DNA of 42,935 nt from contig CAZRGV010000044.1 of the NCBI GenBank assembly GCA_964599655.1, positions 1 to 42,935 of the forward strand, in the 5' to 3' direction. Below the pieces are notes generated by a model that had not been told where the DNA came from, searched no databases, and saw nothing but the letters and a program-made list of their open reading frames with translations. Position numbers and translations under genes: made by a program. Below are positions 1 to 9,451 of the stretch, piece by piece; the stretch's first letter is position 1, and each line of letters begins with the position of its first letter. The stretch comes from CAZRGV01 sp964599655. GTDB taxonomy: Bacteria > Planctomycetota > Planctomycetia > Isosphaerales > Isosphaeraceae.

Positions 1-256
1 AAACAAGCCGGACAACCAACAAAAGCGCTCTCCAGGCGATTCGGACCAAGTGATCGAAGCGGATCCCACGCACGGTCCACCGTCACACCATGCATTCGAG
101 AGGACGAAGCGAGTGACAACCGGACGAGGGCCCGTGACCGCTCGGTCGGCAGAAAGACAAGTCGATCATCTTGACGACTGGTTTTCACACATTCGCGGAA
201 TCGACGATGATCACGATACCATCGCGAAGGACCGGTCGATAGAATCGGGTCCAAGG

Positions 257-341
257 GCCGGTGTGGCGGAATGGCAGACGCAGAGGACTTAAAATCCTCC
301 GGAGGGGAACCTCCGTGTGGGTTCGACTCCCACCACCGGCA
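257..341 (+). tRNA. tRNA-Leu (anticodon TAA)
   Basis: The 7-bp acceptor stem pairs gccggtg (257-263) with caccggc (334-340), with discriminator A at 341. The anticodon stem gagga/tcctc holds the loop cttaaaa, so the anticodon is TAA (leucine). A long variable arm (ggaggggaacctcc) and the T arm ggttcgactcc make it a class II tRNA of 85 nt. CCA is not encoded. The following glycosyltransferase gene begins about 70 nt downstream on the same strand. Confidence 0.96.
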
Positions 342-412
342 TCGAACCGGCTCCATTTGATCTTCGAGAACTCGAATGTAACGGGTCGCACAGACGAACG
401 GGGGGCCAGCCC

Positions 413-2125
413 TTGCGCCGAGCCCACACCTCAGGAATCGAGCATCCTCAAGCCCTGGGAACGGGTGTCACGGTTCTGGTGTTGGTGCTCATGGTCGCGA
501 CGTCGGACCCTCTGACCGTCGTTTGGGATGAACCTTTCACGCTGGGTCGAGAAGCGCGGCTCCGAACTTGGTTCCAGGCGTTGTGGGACCCACCACGGTT
601 TGCGGCCACCTGGAGACCGCCTGAGCGGGAACTGATTCCGTCCGACGGAATGCCGGCTCCAAGCCGCGAGGAGATCGACGCGCGATCTAAACTGTTTCAA
701 CCGAAGATCCTCGCATGGTTCTGGCCGTTCGCTCGTCAGGAACCGCACGGGCATCCCCCGTTTTACGCCCTCGTGGGGTTAGTCGGTGATCTTCTGGCTC
801 CGGGATGCCGTGTGCTGGCACGTGCCAGGCTCGGCACGATGCTGGCCTTCAGTCTGACCGCCGGGGCCATCGCCTCGTTCTTTTCGAGGAGATGGGGAAT
901 CGGGCCGGCCGTCATGGCGGCTGGCGCGTGGGTTCTTCAGCCGAGGCTTTTTGCGCATGGTCATTATGCTCACTACGACGCGCTGCTGACTTGTTTGTGG
1001 GTCGGCGCGATCCTCGCCTTTGCCTGCGGTGTCGAACGATCACCGTCGAACCTCGCGTCGCGATCGAACCTCAAGCGAATGGGCTGGGCCATCGTCTTCG
1101 GTCTCTGCGTGGGGGGGGCGGCGGCCACCAAGCTGACCGGTTGGTTCTTACCACTGCCGTTTATCCTCTGGACCCTGATTCATCGTGACCGATTCGGATT
1201 GTGGATGATCGGGGTTGGCGGATTGGTGGGTGTGCTCTTTCTCGTCGGGAGCATTCCGCCCTGGTGGCACGATCCGATTCGTGGGCTTGAGATTTTCCTG
1301 AGGTCAAATCTGAGCCGGGGTCAGACAACGCGCATTCCGACCATGTTCCTCGGCAAGGTCATTCTTACGCCGAAGGATTCGCTTCCCTGGTACAACACCT
1401 TGGTCTGGACGCTGTTCGCAACGCCCGTCGGAATCCTCGCGATTGCGATCATCGGCGCGTTTCGAAGCCTGATCGACGGCCGGATTCGTGGGTTCGGAAG
1501 CCTTGTCGTCTTGAACTGGTGGACCCTGCTGATCATCCGGGGGCTTCCGCACATGCCAGGGCATGACGGAATCCGGTTGTTCCTCCCCGCTTTCGGAGGC
1601 CTGGCACTCGCGTCGGGGCTGGGCGCGATCTGGATTTTGGAACGCTGGCAAGCGCGGGGAAGACTTGCCGCGTGGATCGCGCTGGTGGAGGGGGGACTGG
1701 GGATCTCGTCGACGATGCCGGTTCCGCTCTCGTACTACAGCCCGATTGTTGGAGGCCTGCCGGGAGCGACCGCCATGGGCATGGAGCCCACGTACTACTG
1801 GGACGCCTTGACCGAGGATGCGCTGCGAAGGCTCAACGCCCGCTGTGGACCGGAGGACAAGATCGCCTTCCCGGACTCAATCACCCTCTGGCCCTATCTC
1901 CGCCAGGAGGGGAAACTCAAGGCCGGGATTGAGTCTTACGAACCGGGACGCTGGGCCTGGTACGTGGTTCAGAATCGCCCCGGCCGGTTCGGCCCGCTCG
2001 AACGCGACCTGATCGCGAGGGTCGGGCCGAAATTCATCCTGGTTCAGAAGTGGGGCGTCCCACTGATCTGGGCCTTCCCATTCCACGAGGTGGATCTCTC
2101 GCTGCGTCGCATCTCAAAAGCGTGA
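413..2125 (+). CDS. GT-C type membrane glycosyltransferase (GT39/ArnT-like)
   Basis: A polytopic membrane protein of about 570 residues. The first hydrophobic segment is followed by a DE dipeptide in WDEPFTLGR, as expected for the first periplasmic loop of polyprenyl-phosphate-dependent GT-C enzymes (PMT/ArnT/GT39). A HPPFYAL motif lies in the next loop and about ten further hydrophobic segments follow. The likely role is transfer of a sugar from a polyprenyl-phosphate carrier to an acceptor outside the cytoplasmic membrane; donor and acceptor cannot be inferred. The open frame reaches back into the tRNA, so the start is uncertain: TTG at 413 follows a G-rich stretch and keeps the first membrane segment, while ATG at 491 would cut it. 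It converges on csrA with 13 bp between the stops. Confidence 0.7.
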   Translation: MRRAHTSGIEHPQALGTGVTVLVLVLMVATSDPLTVVWDEPFTLGREARLRTWFQALWDPPRFAATWRPPERELIPSDGMPAPSREEIDARSKLFQPKILAWFWPFARQEPHGHPPFYALVGLVGDLLAPGCRVLARARLGTMLAFSLTAGAIASFFSRRWGIGPAVMAAGAWVLQPRLFAHGHYAHYDALLTCLWVGAILAFACGVERSPSNLASRSNLKRMGWAIVFGLCVGGAAATKLTGWFLPLPFILWTLIHRDRFGLWMIGVGGLVGVLFLVGSIPPWWHDPIRGLEIFLRSNLSRGQTTRIPTMFLGKVILTPKDSLPWYNTLVWTLFATPVGILAIAIIGAFRSLIDGRIRGFGSLVVLNWWTLLIIRGLPHMPGHDGIRLFLPAFGGLALASGLGAIWILERWQARGRLAAWIALVEGGLGISSTMPVPLSYYSPIVGGLPGATAMGMEPTYYWDALTEDALRRLNARCGPEDKIAFPDSITLWPYLRQEGKLKAGIESYEPGRWAWYVVQNRPGRFGPLERDLIARVGPKFILVQKWGVPLIWAFPFHEVDLSLRRISKA

Positions 2126-2138
2126 ACGGGCCGACGGC

Positions 2139-2330
2139 TCACGCGGCGTGCGGCCGAACCGGATGTTCGACCCGATCCTCGATGGTGACGATCTCTTCGC
2201 GCTGAATGGTCACGTCGCCGGGAGCTTCGATGCCGATCCGGACCGAGTTTCGGTCGATCTTGACGATGGTGATCCGAACGTCCGGGCCGACCTGGAACCG
2301 CTGCCCAAGCTTCCTGCTCAAGACCAACAT
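2139..2330 (-). CDS. csrA: carbon storage regulator CsrA
   Basis: A 63-residue protein beginning MLVLSRKLGQ, the invariant N-terminus of CsrA/RsmA. It continues through VRIGIEAP and the REEI segment that forms the RNA-binding edge of the dimer. CsrA binds GGA-containing hairpins in mRNA leaders and represses or stabilises transcripts; in many bacteria it controls carbon flux, motility and surface life. The start at 2330 is set by homology and by a strong GGAGGAGAG ribosome-binding site 4-5 nt upstream. The open frame extends 35 codons further upstream but that part lacks family similarity. The usual neighbours fliW/flagellin are absent; it sits between two membrane-protein genes. The C-terminal tail (VEHPVRPHAA) is short and not conserved. 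Confidence 0.95.
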   Translation of the reverse strand: MLVLSRKLGQRFQVGPDVRITIVKIDRNSVRIGIEAPGDVTIQREEIVTIEDRVEHPVRPHAA

Positions 2331-2600
2331 GGCTCTCTCCTCCGTGAGTGAGCGATTGCTCTCAACCCGTCCTCCGGCAGAACTGTCCGCCGACTTGAGC
2401 CCATTCTCAAGCATCCGGCATGCCGTCGCACCCAAACCTCATGGATCAAATCCGCCAAAAACACCGAACGTATGAAATGTCAGAAGTTTGCGGATTGAAA
2501 ATCCCAGGGAATCGACTCCACCAACCACCAGCGACATGACAAGAACGCGTCCTGTTTGTAACTTTTTCCTGAAGTCGAACGCCAAAGGTGCGGACGTCCC

Positions 2601-5153
2601 GTGGAATTGAACGATGCCAGCGACCAGGAATTGCCGGTGAACGACCCGACCTCGCGTGATCCCGGACGGTTCGAGGCTCGAAGCTGGCTCTGGCTCCTGC
2701 TGTTGCTTCTGGGAATGTCCGCCTGGCTCTGGCCGATCGGCCTCGGTGGCCGGATGCCGGTCGGCGGGGACGTCACCCAATTCTCGATGGGCCTGATGGC
2801 CGTTCTCGACCGGGCGCTCCACGCACGGCGGCTCCCGCTCTGGAACGACCTTTGGGGCTTCGGCTTTCCCGGCCTGGCCGAGAGCCAGATGGGGGTCTAT
2901 TACCCGCCGCACTTGCTCCTCTATGGCCTGTTTCCAACCGAGCTGGCCTACACGGCGAGCCTGGTGATTCACACGCTCTGGGGAGCCGCCGGGACGTTCT
3001 GGGCCGCGCGCCGTTTTGGAGCGTCTCCCTGCGGTGCCGCTTTATCCGGGATGGCCTGGTCGATGTCCGGCTTTTTCGTGATCCACCTACCTCATCAGTG
3101 GGGCTATACCACGGGAAGCTGGATGCCGTGGGCCTGGGGGCTCGGATGGCTCCTCGTTCGTGGCCGGGGAGGGCCACGCATTTCGCTGGCGCTTGCGGGG
3201 GTGCTCGCGATCCAGACCCTGCCAGGCCATTTCCAGCTCGCGTTCTGCACGGAGGTGGGACTCCTCATCCTGCTTGGATGGTCCCTGGTGGAACGTCCCG
3301 AAGGGGGACGTCAGGCAAGATGGGCCGCATTCGGGATTCTGAGTGCACTCCTGATGGTCGCTCCTTTGGCCGCCTTGCAGCTCTGGCCGACCTTCCAGCT
3401 TGCCCGGATGGCGGAGTCGCACCGAACCTTCGACTATCTCTCGGACTTCGCGGCCACACCGTTGCACCTCGTCTCCTATGTCGCTCCGGGACTCTTCCAT
3501 TTCTCCCCTCTCTGGCGCCCGTTGGCGTGGGACCCGTTTCACTCATCCCCCGAGGAACACCTGGCCTACGTGGGTCTGGTTCCCTTGTTCCTCGCTCTGG
3601 GAACCATCACCCAAGGCGTTCGACGCGATCCGGTCGTGCGCGCCTTGACGGTCGTCCTCATCGGCACTCTGATCCTCAGTCTCGGACCTTACTTTCCGGG
3701 CTTTTCCTTCTGGAGCCGGTTGCCCGGTTTTTCCTTTTTTCGGGCTCCGGCGCGGTGGGGACTGGCCTCGATGCTGGCGCTTTCGCTGCTGGCCGGTCTC
3801 GGGTTCGACCGGCTTCGCTACTGGGTCCGACCGGGTCGGATGCTGATTCGGTATTGCCTCCTTGTGGTCGTGCTCGTCTTGATTGTCCTCCTGAGCATCG
3901 AGCTGGCGTTCGCGAGTACCGACGGCCGCGGCTGGCCCTCGGTTGTCGATGGTTTCGAGGCCGCTCGACGGGCGATGCCCTGGTCGGGCGACCCCGACTT
4001 CCGGGAAGTCATGAGAGAGGCGAGGCGGCCGCCGAGCAACCCGATCGTGATCACCGCCCTGATGCGTCGAGGGCGCGAGCCGGCAACCGCCCGGCTCGAT
4101 CGGGAACGATTTGCCATCTACGCATCCGAGCTGGGAGAGACGGGCCTGGTCCTGCTCGGGTTGCTGCTGCTTTCGGCGTTCGGAACCCGACCTTCGATCT
4201 TTCGCGTCGGATTCTTCGCGCTGACGGTGATAGACCTGCTCTGGCTCGGCCATCACCGCGACCTCGAGACGGGGCCGATTCGACCGTTGACCGAGCAGAG
4301 TTCGGTTCTGGGCCGCCTGGCCAACCAGTCAAGAGGCACACGCACCATCGACGGTCTCGGCAACCTGCCGATGGTCGCGGGTGCTGCACCCGTCCTGGCC
4401 TATCGAACGCTCGACCTGCCCGCCTTGACGGCCTTGCGCCAGCTTGCCCAATCACCCATCGGCGAGGGGCTTCCGGAAACCACGATTGCCCAGGCCATGC
4501 GAGCCACCGGCGCGGAGATTCGAGTCCTTGGCCCCTTTGAGGCCACGCATCCGAGCGCTGACATCTGGAAAGCGCCTGAGACGATCGACGATCCTGCCCT
4601 CGCTGGATGGCTATTTGGGTCCGCATCGGTTCGGAAATACGGCCAGGCGGCAACGAGATTCACGCTGCTTCGTCCCGCAACGCCACCATCCCGAGCCTGG
4701 CTCGTCACCAATCCGACCGACCTGGCCCAGATCGGCCAGGTGAACCCGGACGACACGCGGAGTGTCCTCGACATTCTGAATCGAGCCCGATCCCTGGTCG
4801 GGCGCAGCCCGTTTCCCGAGCAGTTCGACCTCGACGAGATCGACGTTCGATCCAGCCCTCTGCCCCTCGTGATCATCGGGAATTTGTACGATCCCGAGTG
4901 GCGTGGACGCTGGATCGGTCCGTTCGGGGAAGTCGCCGCCACGGTCCAGCCGATCTTTACCAACCCTCAAGGCGGCGCCTGGCAGGCCGTGCGATTGCCG
5001 GGCCCAGGCCCCTGGATCTTGCGACTCGAGTATGATGGGCGCATCGCCCGAACCGGCCTATTGATCTCGGGGCCGGCCTGGACGATCTGGCTCTTGATCC
5101 TCATCCGGCCGAAACGCCACCCAGGCGAGCCGACGAAAGGAGCATCGACGTGA
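2601..5153 (+). CDS. YfhO-like polytopic membrane protein
   Basis: An 850-residue protein with an N-terminal cytoplasmic segment of about 30 residues. About a dozen hydrophobic segments follow, with the pattern PVGGDVTQFSMG, LWNDLWGFGFPGLAESQMG and YYPPHLLLY. This matches the YfhO/bacterial membrane protein family, GT-C-fold proteins implicated in glycosylating cell-envelope polymers such as lipoteichoic acid in Firmicutes. The C-terminal 300 residues are soluble and end in one last membrane segment. The start is GTG at 2601, with AAAGGTG about 12 nt upstream. The stop overlaps the argC start by 4 bp (GTGA), so the two are translationally coupled although their functions are unrelated. Substrate in planctomycetes is unknown. 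Confidence 0.78.
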   Translation: MELNDASDQELPVNDPTSRDPGRFEARSWLWLLLLLLGMSAWLWPIGLGGRMPVGGDVTQFSMGLMAVLDRALHARRLPLWNDLWGFGFPGLAESQMGVYYPPHLLLYGLFPTELAYTASLVIHTLWGAAGTFWAARRFGASPCGAALSGMAWSMSGFFVIHLPHQWGYTTGSWMPWAWGLGWLLVRGRGGPRISLALAGVLAIQTLPGHFQLAFCTEVGLLILLGWSLVERPEGGRQARWAAFGILSALLMVAPLAALQLWPTFQLARMAESHRTFDYLSDFAATPLHLVSYVAPGLFHFSPLWRPLAWDPFHSSPEEHLAYVGLVPLFLALGTITQGVRRDPVVRALTVVLIGTLILSLGPYFPGFSFWSRLPGFSFFRAPARWGLASMLALSLLAGLGFDRLRYWVRPGRMLIRYCLLVVVLVLIVLLSIELAFASTDGRGWPSVVDGFEAARRAMPWSGDPDFREVMREARRPPSNPIVITALMRRGREPATARLDRERFAIYASELGETGLVLLGLLLLSAFGTRPSIFRVGFFALTVIDLLWLGHHRDLETGPIRPLTEQSSVLGRLANQSRGTRTIDGLGNLPMVAGAAPVLAYRTLDLPALTALRQLAQSPIGEGLPETTIAQAMRATGAEIRVLGPFEATHPSADIWKAPETIDDPALAGWLFGSASVRKYGQAATRFTLLRPATPPSRAWLVTNPTDLAQIGQVNPDDTRSVLDILNRARSLVGRSPFPEQFDLDEIDVRSSPLPLVIIGNLYDPEWRGRWIGPFGEVAATVQPIFTNPQGGAWQAVRLPGPGPWILRLEYDGRIARTGLLISGPAWTIWLLILIRPKRHPGEPTKGAST

Positions 5154-6172
5154 CGGACGTGGCGATCGTGGGAGCGTCGGGTTACACCGCGCTTGAGTTG
5201 ATCCGCATCCTCTTGCGACATCCCGAGGCTCGGATCACCCTGGCGACGTCGCGTCAGGACGATCGGCCTCGCCTCGACGCCCTCCACCCGAGCCTGAACG
5301 GCCGAATCCATCTGGCCTGCGAACCGTTTGACCCCGACCGCGTCGCGGAATCCGCCCGCATCGCCTTCCTGGCCCTGCCACACGCGGCGAGCCTGGCCGT
5401 CGTCCCCGAACTCCGACGACGAGGGGTGAAGGTCATCGACCTGAGCGCCGACTATCGACTCAAGGACCCGCTCGTCTATCGCGACTGGTACGCCCACGAA
5501 CACACCGACCCCGATGGCCTCGCCGCCGCCGTCTACGGCCTTCCGGAACTTTACCGCGAGGTTATTCCCGCGACGGACCTGATCGCCAATCCGGGCTGTT
5601 ATACCTCGACGAGTATTCTGGCGCTCGCGCCGCTGGTCGCCGAGAACAAGATTGAGCGCACGGGTATCATCATCGACGCCAAGAGCGGCGTCTCCGGCGG
5701 CGGTCGCACGCCGAAGCTGTCGTTCCACTTCCCCGAGTGCAATGAAAGCTTCACGGCCTACGGCGTCGGACGACACCGCCACACCCCGGAAATCGAGCAG
5801 GTGCTCTCCGATGTCGGCAAGTCGACCGGCGAGACGGTCGATGTCATCTTCACGCCTCATCTGGTCCCGATGGACCGTGGAATCCTCGCCACCATCTACG
5901 CCACGCCGAAGGAACGCGCCGTCGAGCATGACCTGCTCGATCTTTATCGCTCGTTCTACAAACTATGCCCCTTCGTTCGCGTCGTCGGTCACGTGCCCGC
6001 GACGAAGGACTCGGCGCATTCGAACTTCTGCGATATCACGATCCGGGTCGTGAAGGGCCGCATCCTGATCATCGCCTGTCTCGACAACCTGATCAAAGGG
6101 GCGGCCGGAGTCGCCGTGCAAAACTTCAACCTGATGTACGGCTTCGACGAGACAGCGGGGCTCCTGCCCTGA
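5150..6172 (+). CDS. argC: N-acetyl-gamma-glutamyl-phosphate reductase
   Basis: A cytoplasmic enzyme of 340 residues, the usual length. It reduces N-acetyl-glutamyl-5-phosphate to the semialdehyde with NADPH, the third step of arginine biosynthesis. Visible are the N-terminal dinucleotide-binding motif GASGYTALEL (residues 7-16), the catalytic cysteine in NPGCYTS (around residue 150), SGVSGGGRTP, and the substrate-binding TPHLVPMDRG segment. It starts at GTG 5150, overlapping the YfhO-like stop by 4 bp, with GAAAGGAG as ribosome-binding site. No other arg gene is in the window. Expression ends at the hairpin at 6226-6265. Confidence 0.95.
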   Translation: MTDVAIVGASGYTALELIRILLRHPEARITLATSRQDDRPRLDALHPSLNGRIHLACEPFDPDRVAESARIAFLALPHAASLAVVPELRRRGVKVIDLSADYRLKDPLVYRDWYAHEHTDPDGLAAAVYGLPELYREVIPATDLIANPGCYTSTSILALAPLVAENKIERTGIIIDAKSGVSGGGRTPKLSFHFPECNESFTAYGVGRHRHTPEIEQVLSDVGKSTGETVDVIFTPHLVPMDRGILATIYATPKERAVEHDLLDLYRSFYKLCPFVRVVGHVPATKDSAHSNFCDITIRVVKGRILIIACLDNLIKGAAGVAVQNFNLMYGFDETAGLLP

Positions 6173-6225
6173 TCGCGAAACGCCTGCGTTTTCAGACTTT
6201 TGCACCCAGAGAATTCAGTTCAACA

Positions 6226-6265
6226 AAAATGCCCGGCACGCCGCTCGGAACGCGCTGGGCATTTT
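6226..6265. terminator. bidirectional intrinsic terminator
   Basis: aaaatgccc (6226-6234) pairs with gggcatttt (6257-6265), a 9-bp perfect stem. The A-rich left edge and T-rich right edge give a U-tract on either strand. It lies between the convergent stops of argC (6172) and the S1-domain gene (6286), so it can serve both. Confidence 0.8.
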
Positions 6266-6285
6266 CGAATTTTGGAAACACATCT

Positions 6286-7893
6286 TTATGGCTTCAGTGG
6301 ATTCGGGTCTCGATCGCCGAGCCCGCCTTTGAGCGGCACCTTGCGTTCGGGCTTGGGCGCGGGAGGAGCCGGTTCCTCCTCCTCTTCAGGTTCCTCGGGT
6401 TTGACGGGTGTGGACGCGAGCGGGCGGAGCGAAAGCGAGATGCGCTGGCTCTCGGGCTCGATCTTGAGGATCCGGACGTCGACCTCCTGGCCGGGTTGGA
6501 CCACGTCCTTGACGCGCCAGACCTTCTTGGGGCCCAGTTCGGTGATGTGAATCAGACCCTCGACCCCGGGCTCGAGCTCCACGAACGCGCCGAAGTCCAT
6601 CAGCCGGGTCACCTTGCCTCGAACGGTCGAACCCCTCGCGTAACGGTCTTCGATATCGTCCCAGGGGCTGGCCACAAGTTGCCTGAGACCAAGCGTCAGC
6701 TTGTTGGTCTGACGATCGATGCGCAAGACCTTGACCTCGACCTCCTGGCCGATCTTGACGATCTCCGACGGGTCGGCCACGCGCCCCCAGCTCATCTCCT
6801 GGACGGGGATGAGGCCATCGACGCCGCCCAGATCCACGAACGCGCCGAATGGCTTGATCGAGCGAACGACACCGGTGCGGACCTGGCCTTCCTCGAGTTC
6901 GGCCCAGGTCTTCTCCCGCTGTTCCTCGCGCTCCTTTTCCAGCAGCGCTCGACGGGAGACGACGAGATTTCGCTCGCGAGGGTTGGCCTCCGTCACGATC
7001 GCCCGAAGGCGCTGGTTGAGATACGGCGTCACGTCATCGACCCGGTTCAGGTCGATCTGGCTAATCGGCATGAAGCCCCGAATACCGTTGACGTCGACCT
7101 CGATTCCCCCTTTGATCGCCTTGGTCACCCGGCCTTCAACGATCAGGTCTTTCCGCAGATTGTTCCAGTTGGCCTCGACGGCCGCCCCCTTGCGAGAGAA
7201 GAGCTGCAACCCTTCCTCCGCCAGGTAACGGTCGAAGACCACCTCGATGATCTCCCCTTTGCTCGGGGGATGTTCGCCGAACTGTTCGAGAGGAACAACT
7301 CCCTCGCTCTTGGCTCCGAGGTCGAGAAAAACGTCTTTCCCTCGAATGCCCACGACCTTCGCGTTCTGTACGCCCGGACGTTCTTCCTGCCCCACGCCCG
7401 GTTTGGGCACGTGAGCCCGATCGGCGGCCCGGGTGCGACCCGGAGTGGACACGTCGAACATCGAGGCGTCGAAGCCCTCCATCATGGCTTCGAGCTCGGC
7501 CTCGATCGACGCGTCGCGCTGGCGTTTGAAGCTGACCTCGGATTCGCCTCTCGCAGCGCTTCGCCCCATGGCCGACGCCATGGCGCGATCGATCTCGTCA
7601 TCCACATCGCGAGGCGTCCGAGGCGCCTGATCCTCGTCCGCGGTGCCCGGACGACGCGTGGACGTCCGTTCGAAGCTCGGGACGGCCTTCGGGCCCGCCG
7701 ATGGACGCGTCAGGTTCCCGCCGGGCCTCGGTTCCGACCCGGCCGACGGTGGCGTTGCGACGGGTGACGTCTTGGCCGGTTCTCCGCGATCCGTCGCGGT
7801 GGGAGCCGATTCGGGCAAGGGTTTGTCATCTTTGGGAAGGCCGGCGGGGGGTTCGTTCAATCCTCGAACACGGCCGATCGGTGGCTGGCTCAT
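6286..7893 (-). CDS. S1 RNA-binding domain protein (RpsA-like)
   Basis: A 535-residue protein. Residues 1-175 are low-complexity, rich in Pro/Ser/Arg/Glu, and probably disordered. Four S1 OB-fold repeats follow at roughly 178-236, 251-316, 336-404 and 421-490; the last two carry the typical FGAFVDL/FGAFVEL and GLIPV/GLIHI cores. Residues 498-513 are acidic and proline-rich. It is probably the ribosomal protein S1 homologue that helps mRNA bind the 30S subunit, although the long N-terminal extension and four rather than six domains leave room for a more general RNA-binding role. The start at ATG 7893 (MSQPPIG) is preferred over an upstream in-frame codon because the upstream residues look non-coding. 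It is last in the minus-strand housekeeping run. Confidence 0.85.
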   Translation of the reverse strand: MSQPPIGRVRGLNEPPAGLPKDDKPLPESAPTATDRGEPAKTSPVATPPSAGSEPRPGGNLTRPSAGPKAVPSFERTSTRRPGTADEDQAPRTPRDVDDEIDRAMASAMGRSAARGESEVSFKRQRDASIEAELEAMMEGFDASMFDVSTPGRTRAADRAHVPKPGVGQEERPGVQNAKVVGIRGKDVFLDLGAKSEGVVPLEQFGEHPPSKGEIIEVVFDRYLAEEGLQLFSRKGAAVEANWNNLRKDLIVEGRVTKAIKGGIEVDVNGIRGFMPISQIDLNRVDDVTPYLNQRLRAIVTEANPRERNLVVSRRALLEKEREEQREKTWAELEEGQVRTGVVRSIKPFGAFVDLGGVDGLIPVQEMSWGRVADPSEIVKIGQEVEVKVLRIDRQTNKLTLGLRQLVASPWDDIEDRYARGSTVRGKVTRLMDFGAFVELEPGVEGLIHITELGPKKVWRVKDVVQPGQEVDVRILKIEPESQRISLSLRPLASTPVKPEEPEEEEEPAPPAPKPERKVPLKGGLGDRDPNPLKP

Positions 7894-8088
7894 GATCTCG
7901 ATCCGTCTTAACGGAATCTTCTTGGGAGAGTGGAAAACGCGAAGCACGTCCTGGAAACACGGACTGATTGAAGGTGAGAACGACCGAGATTCTCCGCTCG
8001 CAAGCCGAGGAAAATCCGTTTCCTCGTCGAGTTCCGAAGCCTCGCCGACCCTCTTCGAACTTACCGCAACCGGCGCTCGGAACCAAGG

Positions 8089-8760
8089 CTACGCCGGATC
8101 GTCTCGAAGTTCGAGCGTGGACCAGAGGCTCGGGTCCTCGCCGATCGGAAAGTCGCGGCCAACGCCGAGGAACTGGTCGCCTCGGCCAGGGTCGGTCACC
8201 TGATACGCAAAGCCAAGGCGACGATTGGTCTCCGGGTCGAAGCCATGCAACGCATCGGCCACCAGGAAGACCTCCAACCGCCAACCGTGCCGCGTCTTCT
8301 GGGCGGCGGTCAGAACCTTCTCGGCTTGAACACCGGGAGGATCGGCCTGGGCCCGATGAATCGGCCGCAACCGGAAATCCACCGTCAGACCCAAGCGAGA
8401 CGGATTCAGGGTCGCCGAGTAATGATGACAGAATCGAGACGCTCGATGAATATCTCGGGTGTCTCGCGTGTCGATCCAGAGCTGAAGCCCATCGGATGCC
8501 TCGGGAAGCAGGCGATCATGAACGATCGGCCCGGTCTTCCCGATCACCTCGACCGCGACCGCCAGCCCTTTCGGATTCCAGGCGACGCGAACATCCGCCA
8601 GGGCCGGTTGCCCTTCGAGCCGCGTCGTCTCGGGCAATCGGCACGACTCAGGCAGGTCGAGCAGGGGCCCCTTGGACCGCCGACGCGGCAGGTCGTCGAT
8701 CCGGCGACACGGCAACGCCAACCGGAACCAGAACGCCTGGGGAAGCAGGGGAGTGTTCAT
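8089..8760 (-). CDS. CBM9/DOMON-like domain protein
   Basis: A 223-residue protein without a signal peptide. The central part (ALADVRVAWNPKGLAVAVEV, then DGLQLWIDTRDTRDIHRASRFCHHY) has the strand pattern of carbohydrate-binding family 9-like domains. In those, a WIDTR motif precedes a stretch describing a target of similar size. The ending with GFAYQVTDP and WSTLELRDD fits that family. Members are often fused to or sit beside secreted enzymes in planctomycetes; here it follows ribH by 10 bp and is probably co-transcribed with it, so the link to riboflavin may only be positional. Function unknown; family call moderate. Confidence 0.6.
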   Translation of the reverse strand: MNTPLLPQAFWFRLALPCRRIDDLPRRRSKGPLLDLPESCRLPETTRLEGQPALADVRVAWNPKGLAVAVEVIGKTGPIVHDRLLPEASDGLQLWIDTRDTRDIHRASRFCHHYSATLNPSRLGLTVDFRLRPIHRAQADPPGVQAEKVLTAAQKTRHGWRLEVFLVADALHGFDPETNRRLGFAYQVTDPGRGDQFLGVGRDFPIGEDPSLWSTLELRDDPA

Positions 8761-8770
8761 GGGAGGCGAT

Positions 8771-9280
8771 TCAACCGGAGGTGGGACCTTGAAAACCGAA
8801 GCTTCCCGAACCTGCGCTGCGGATCTTGCCCATCAGGTTGACCATCTCGATGGCGGCCAGGGCGGCCTCCGCCCCCTTGTTGCCGCTCTTCAAACCGGCG
8901 CGATTCAACGCCTGTTCGACGGTCTCGGTCGTGAGGATGCCAAAGATCACCGGCACCCCCGTCGAGACCGACGCTTGCATGACCCCAGCGGCCGCCTGGC
9001 CGGCCACGTGGTCGTAGTGACCGGTCTCGCCCCGGATCACGCAACCGAGGCACACGACGGCCGCATAACGCTCCGTCTCGGCCAGTTGCCTGGCGACGAC
9101 AGGGATCTCGAACGAACCGGGAACCCAGAAGGTGTCGAGTCGCTCCTCGGCGACGCCGTGGCGAAGGAATGCGTCGCGACAACCGGAGAGCAACGCCTCG
9201 GTCACGAGACCATTGAACCGGGCCGCCACAATCGCGAACCGGCCCGAAGGCGTGGAAAAATCACCATCGAAGGTAGGCAT
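8771..9280 (-). CDS. ribH: 6,7-dimethyl-8-ribityllumazine synthase
   Basis: A 169-residue enzyme that condenses 5-amino-6-ribitylaminouracil with 3,4-dihydroxybutanone phosphate, the penultimate step of riboflavin synthesis. It normally assembles as pentamers or 60-mers. Diagnostic segments are ARFNGLVTEALL, VPGSFEIP, CVIRGETGHYDHVA (with the catalytic His) and GVPVIFGILT. ATG 9280 (MPTFDGDF) is chosen; an in-frame TTG nine codons upstream is less likely. It lies 171 bp downstream of rho and 10 bp upstream of the CBM9-like gene. Confidence 0.95.
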   Translation of the reverse strand: MPTFDGDFSTPSGRFAIVAARFNGLVTEALLSGCRDAFLRHGVAEERLDTFWVPGSFEIPVVARQLAETERYAAVVCLGCVIRGETGHYDHVAGQAAAGVMQASVSTGVPVIFGILTTETVEQALNRAGLKSGNKGAEAALAAIEMVNLMGKIRSAGSGSFGFQGPTSG

Positions 9281-9451
9281 CGAAAGGCTCGCCCGCGAGA
9301 TCCGCAAGAAAGGACGTTGTCGTGGATTTCTCCATGACCCGATCCTGGTAGACGAGACGCCCCAGGAAGAGGTCGCGGGCTCACGTCCTGAGGCGATGCG
9401 CCGCGAACCTCCTCGATTGTCCAGGGCCCTCGATCAGCATTCTTTCCGGTC

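Noticed and set aside
317..412. Start of the GT-C gene at ATG 317
   Set aside because: It would begin coding inside the 3' half of tRNA-Leu; the first 32 residues show no membrane or family character.
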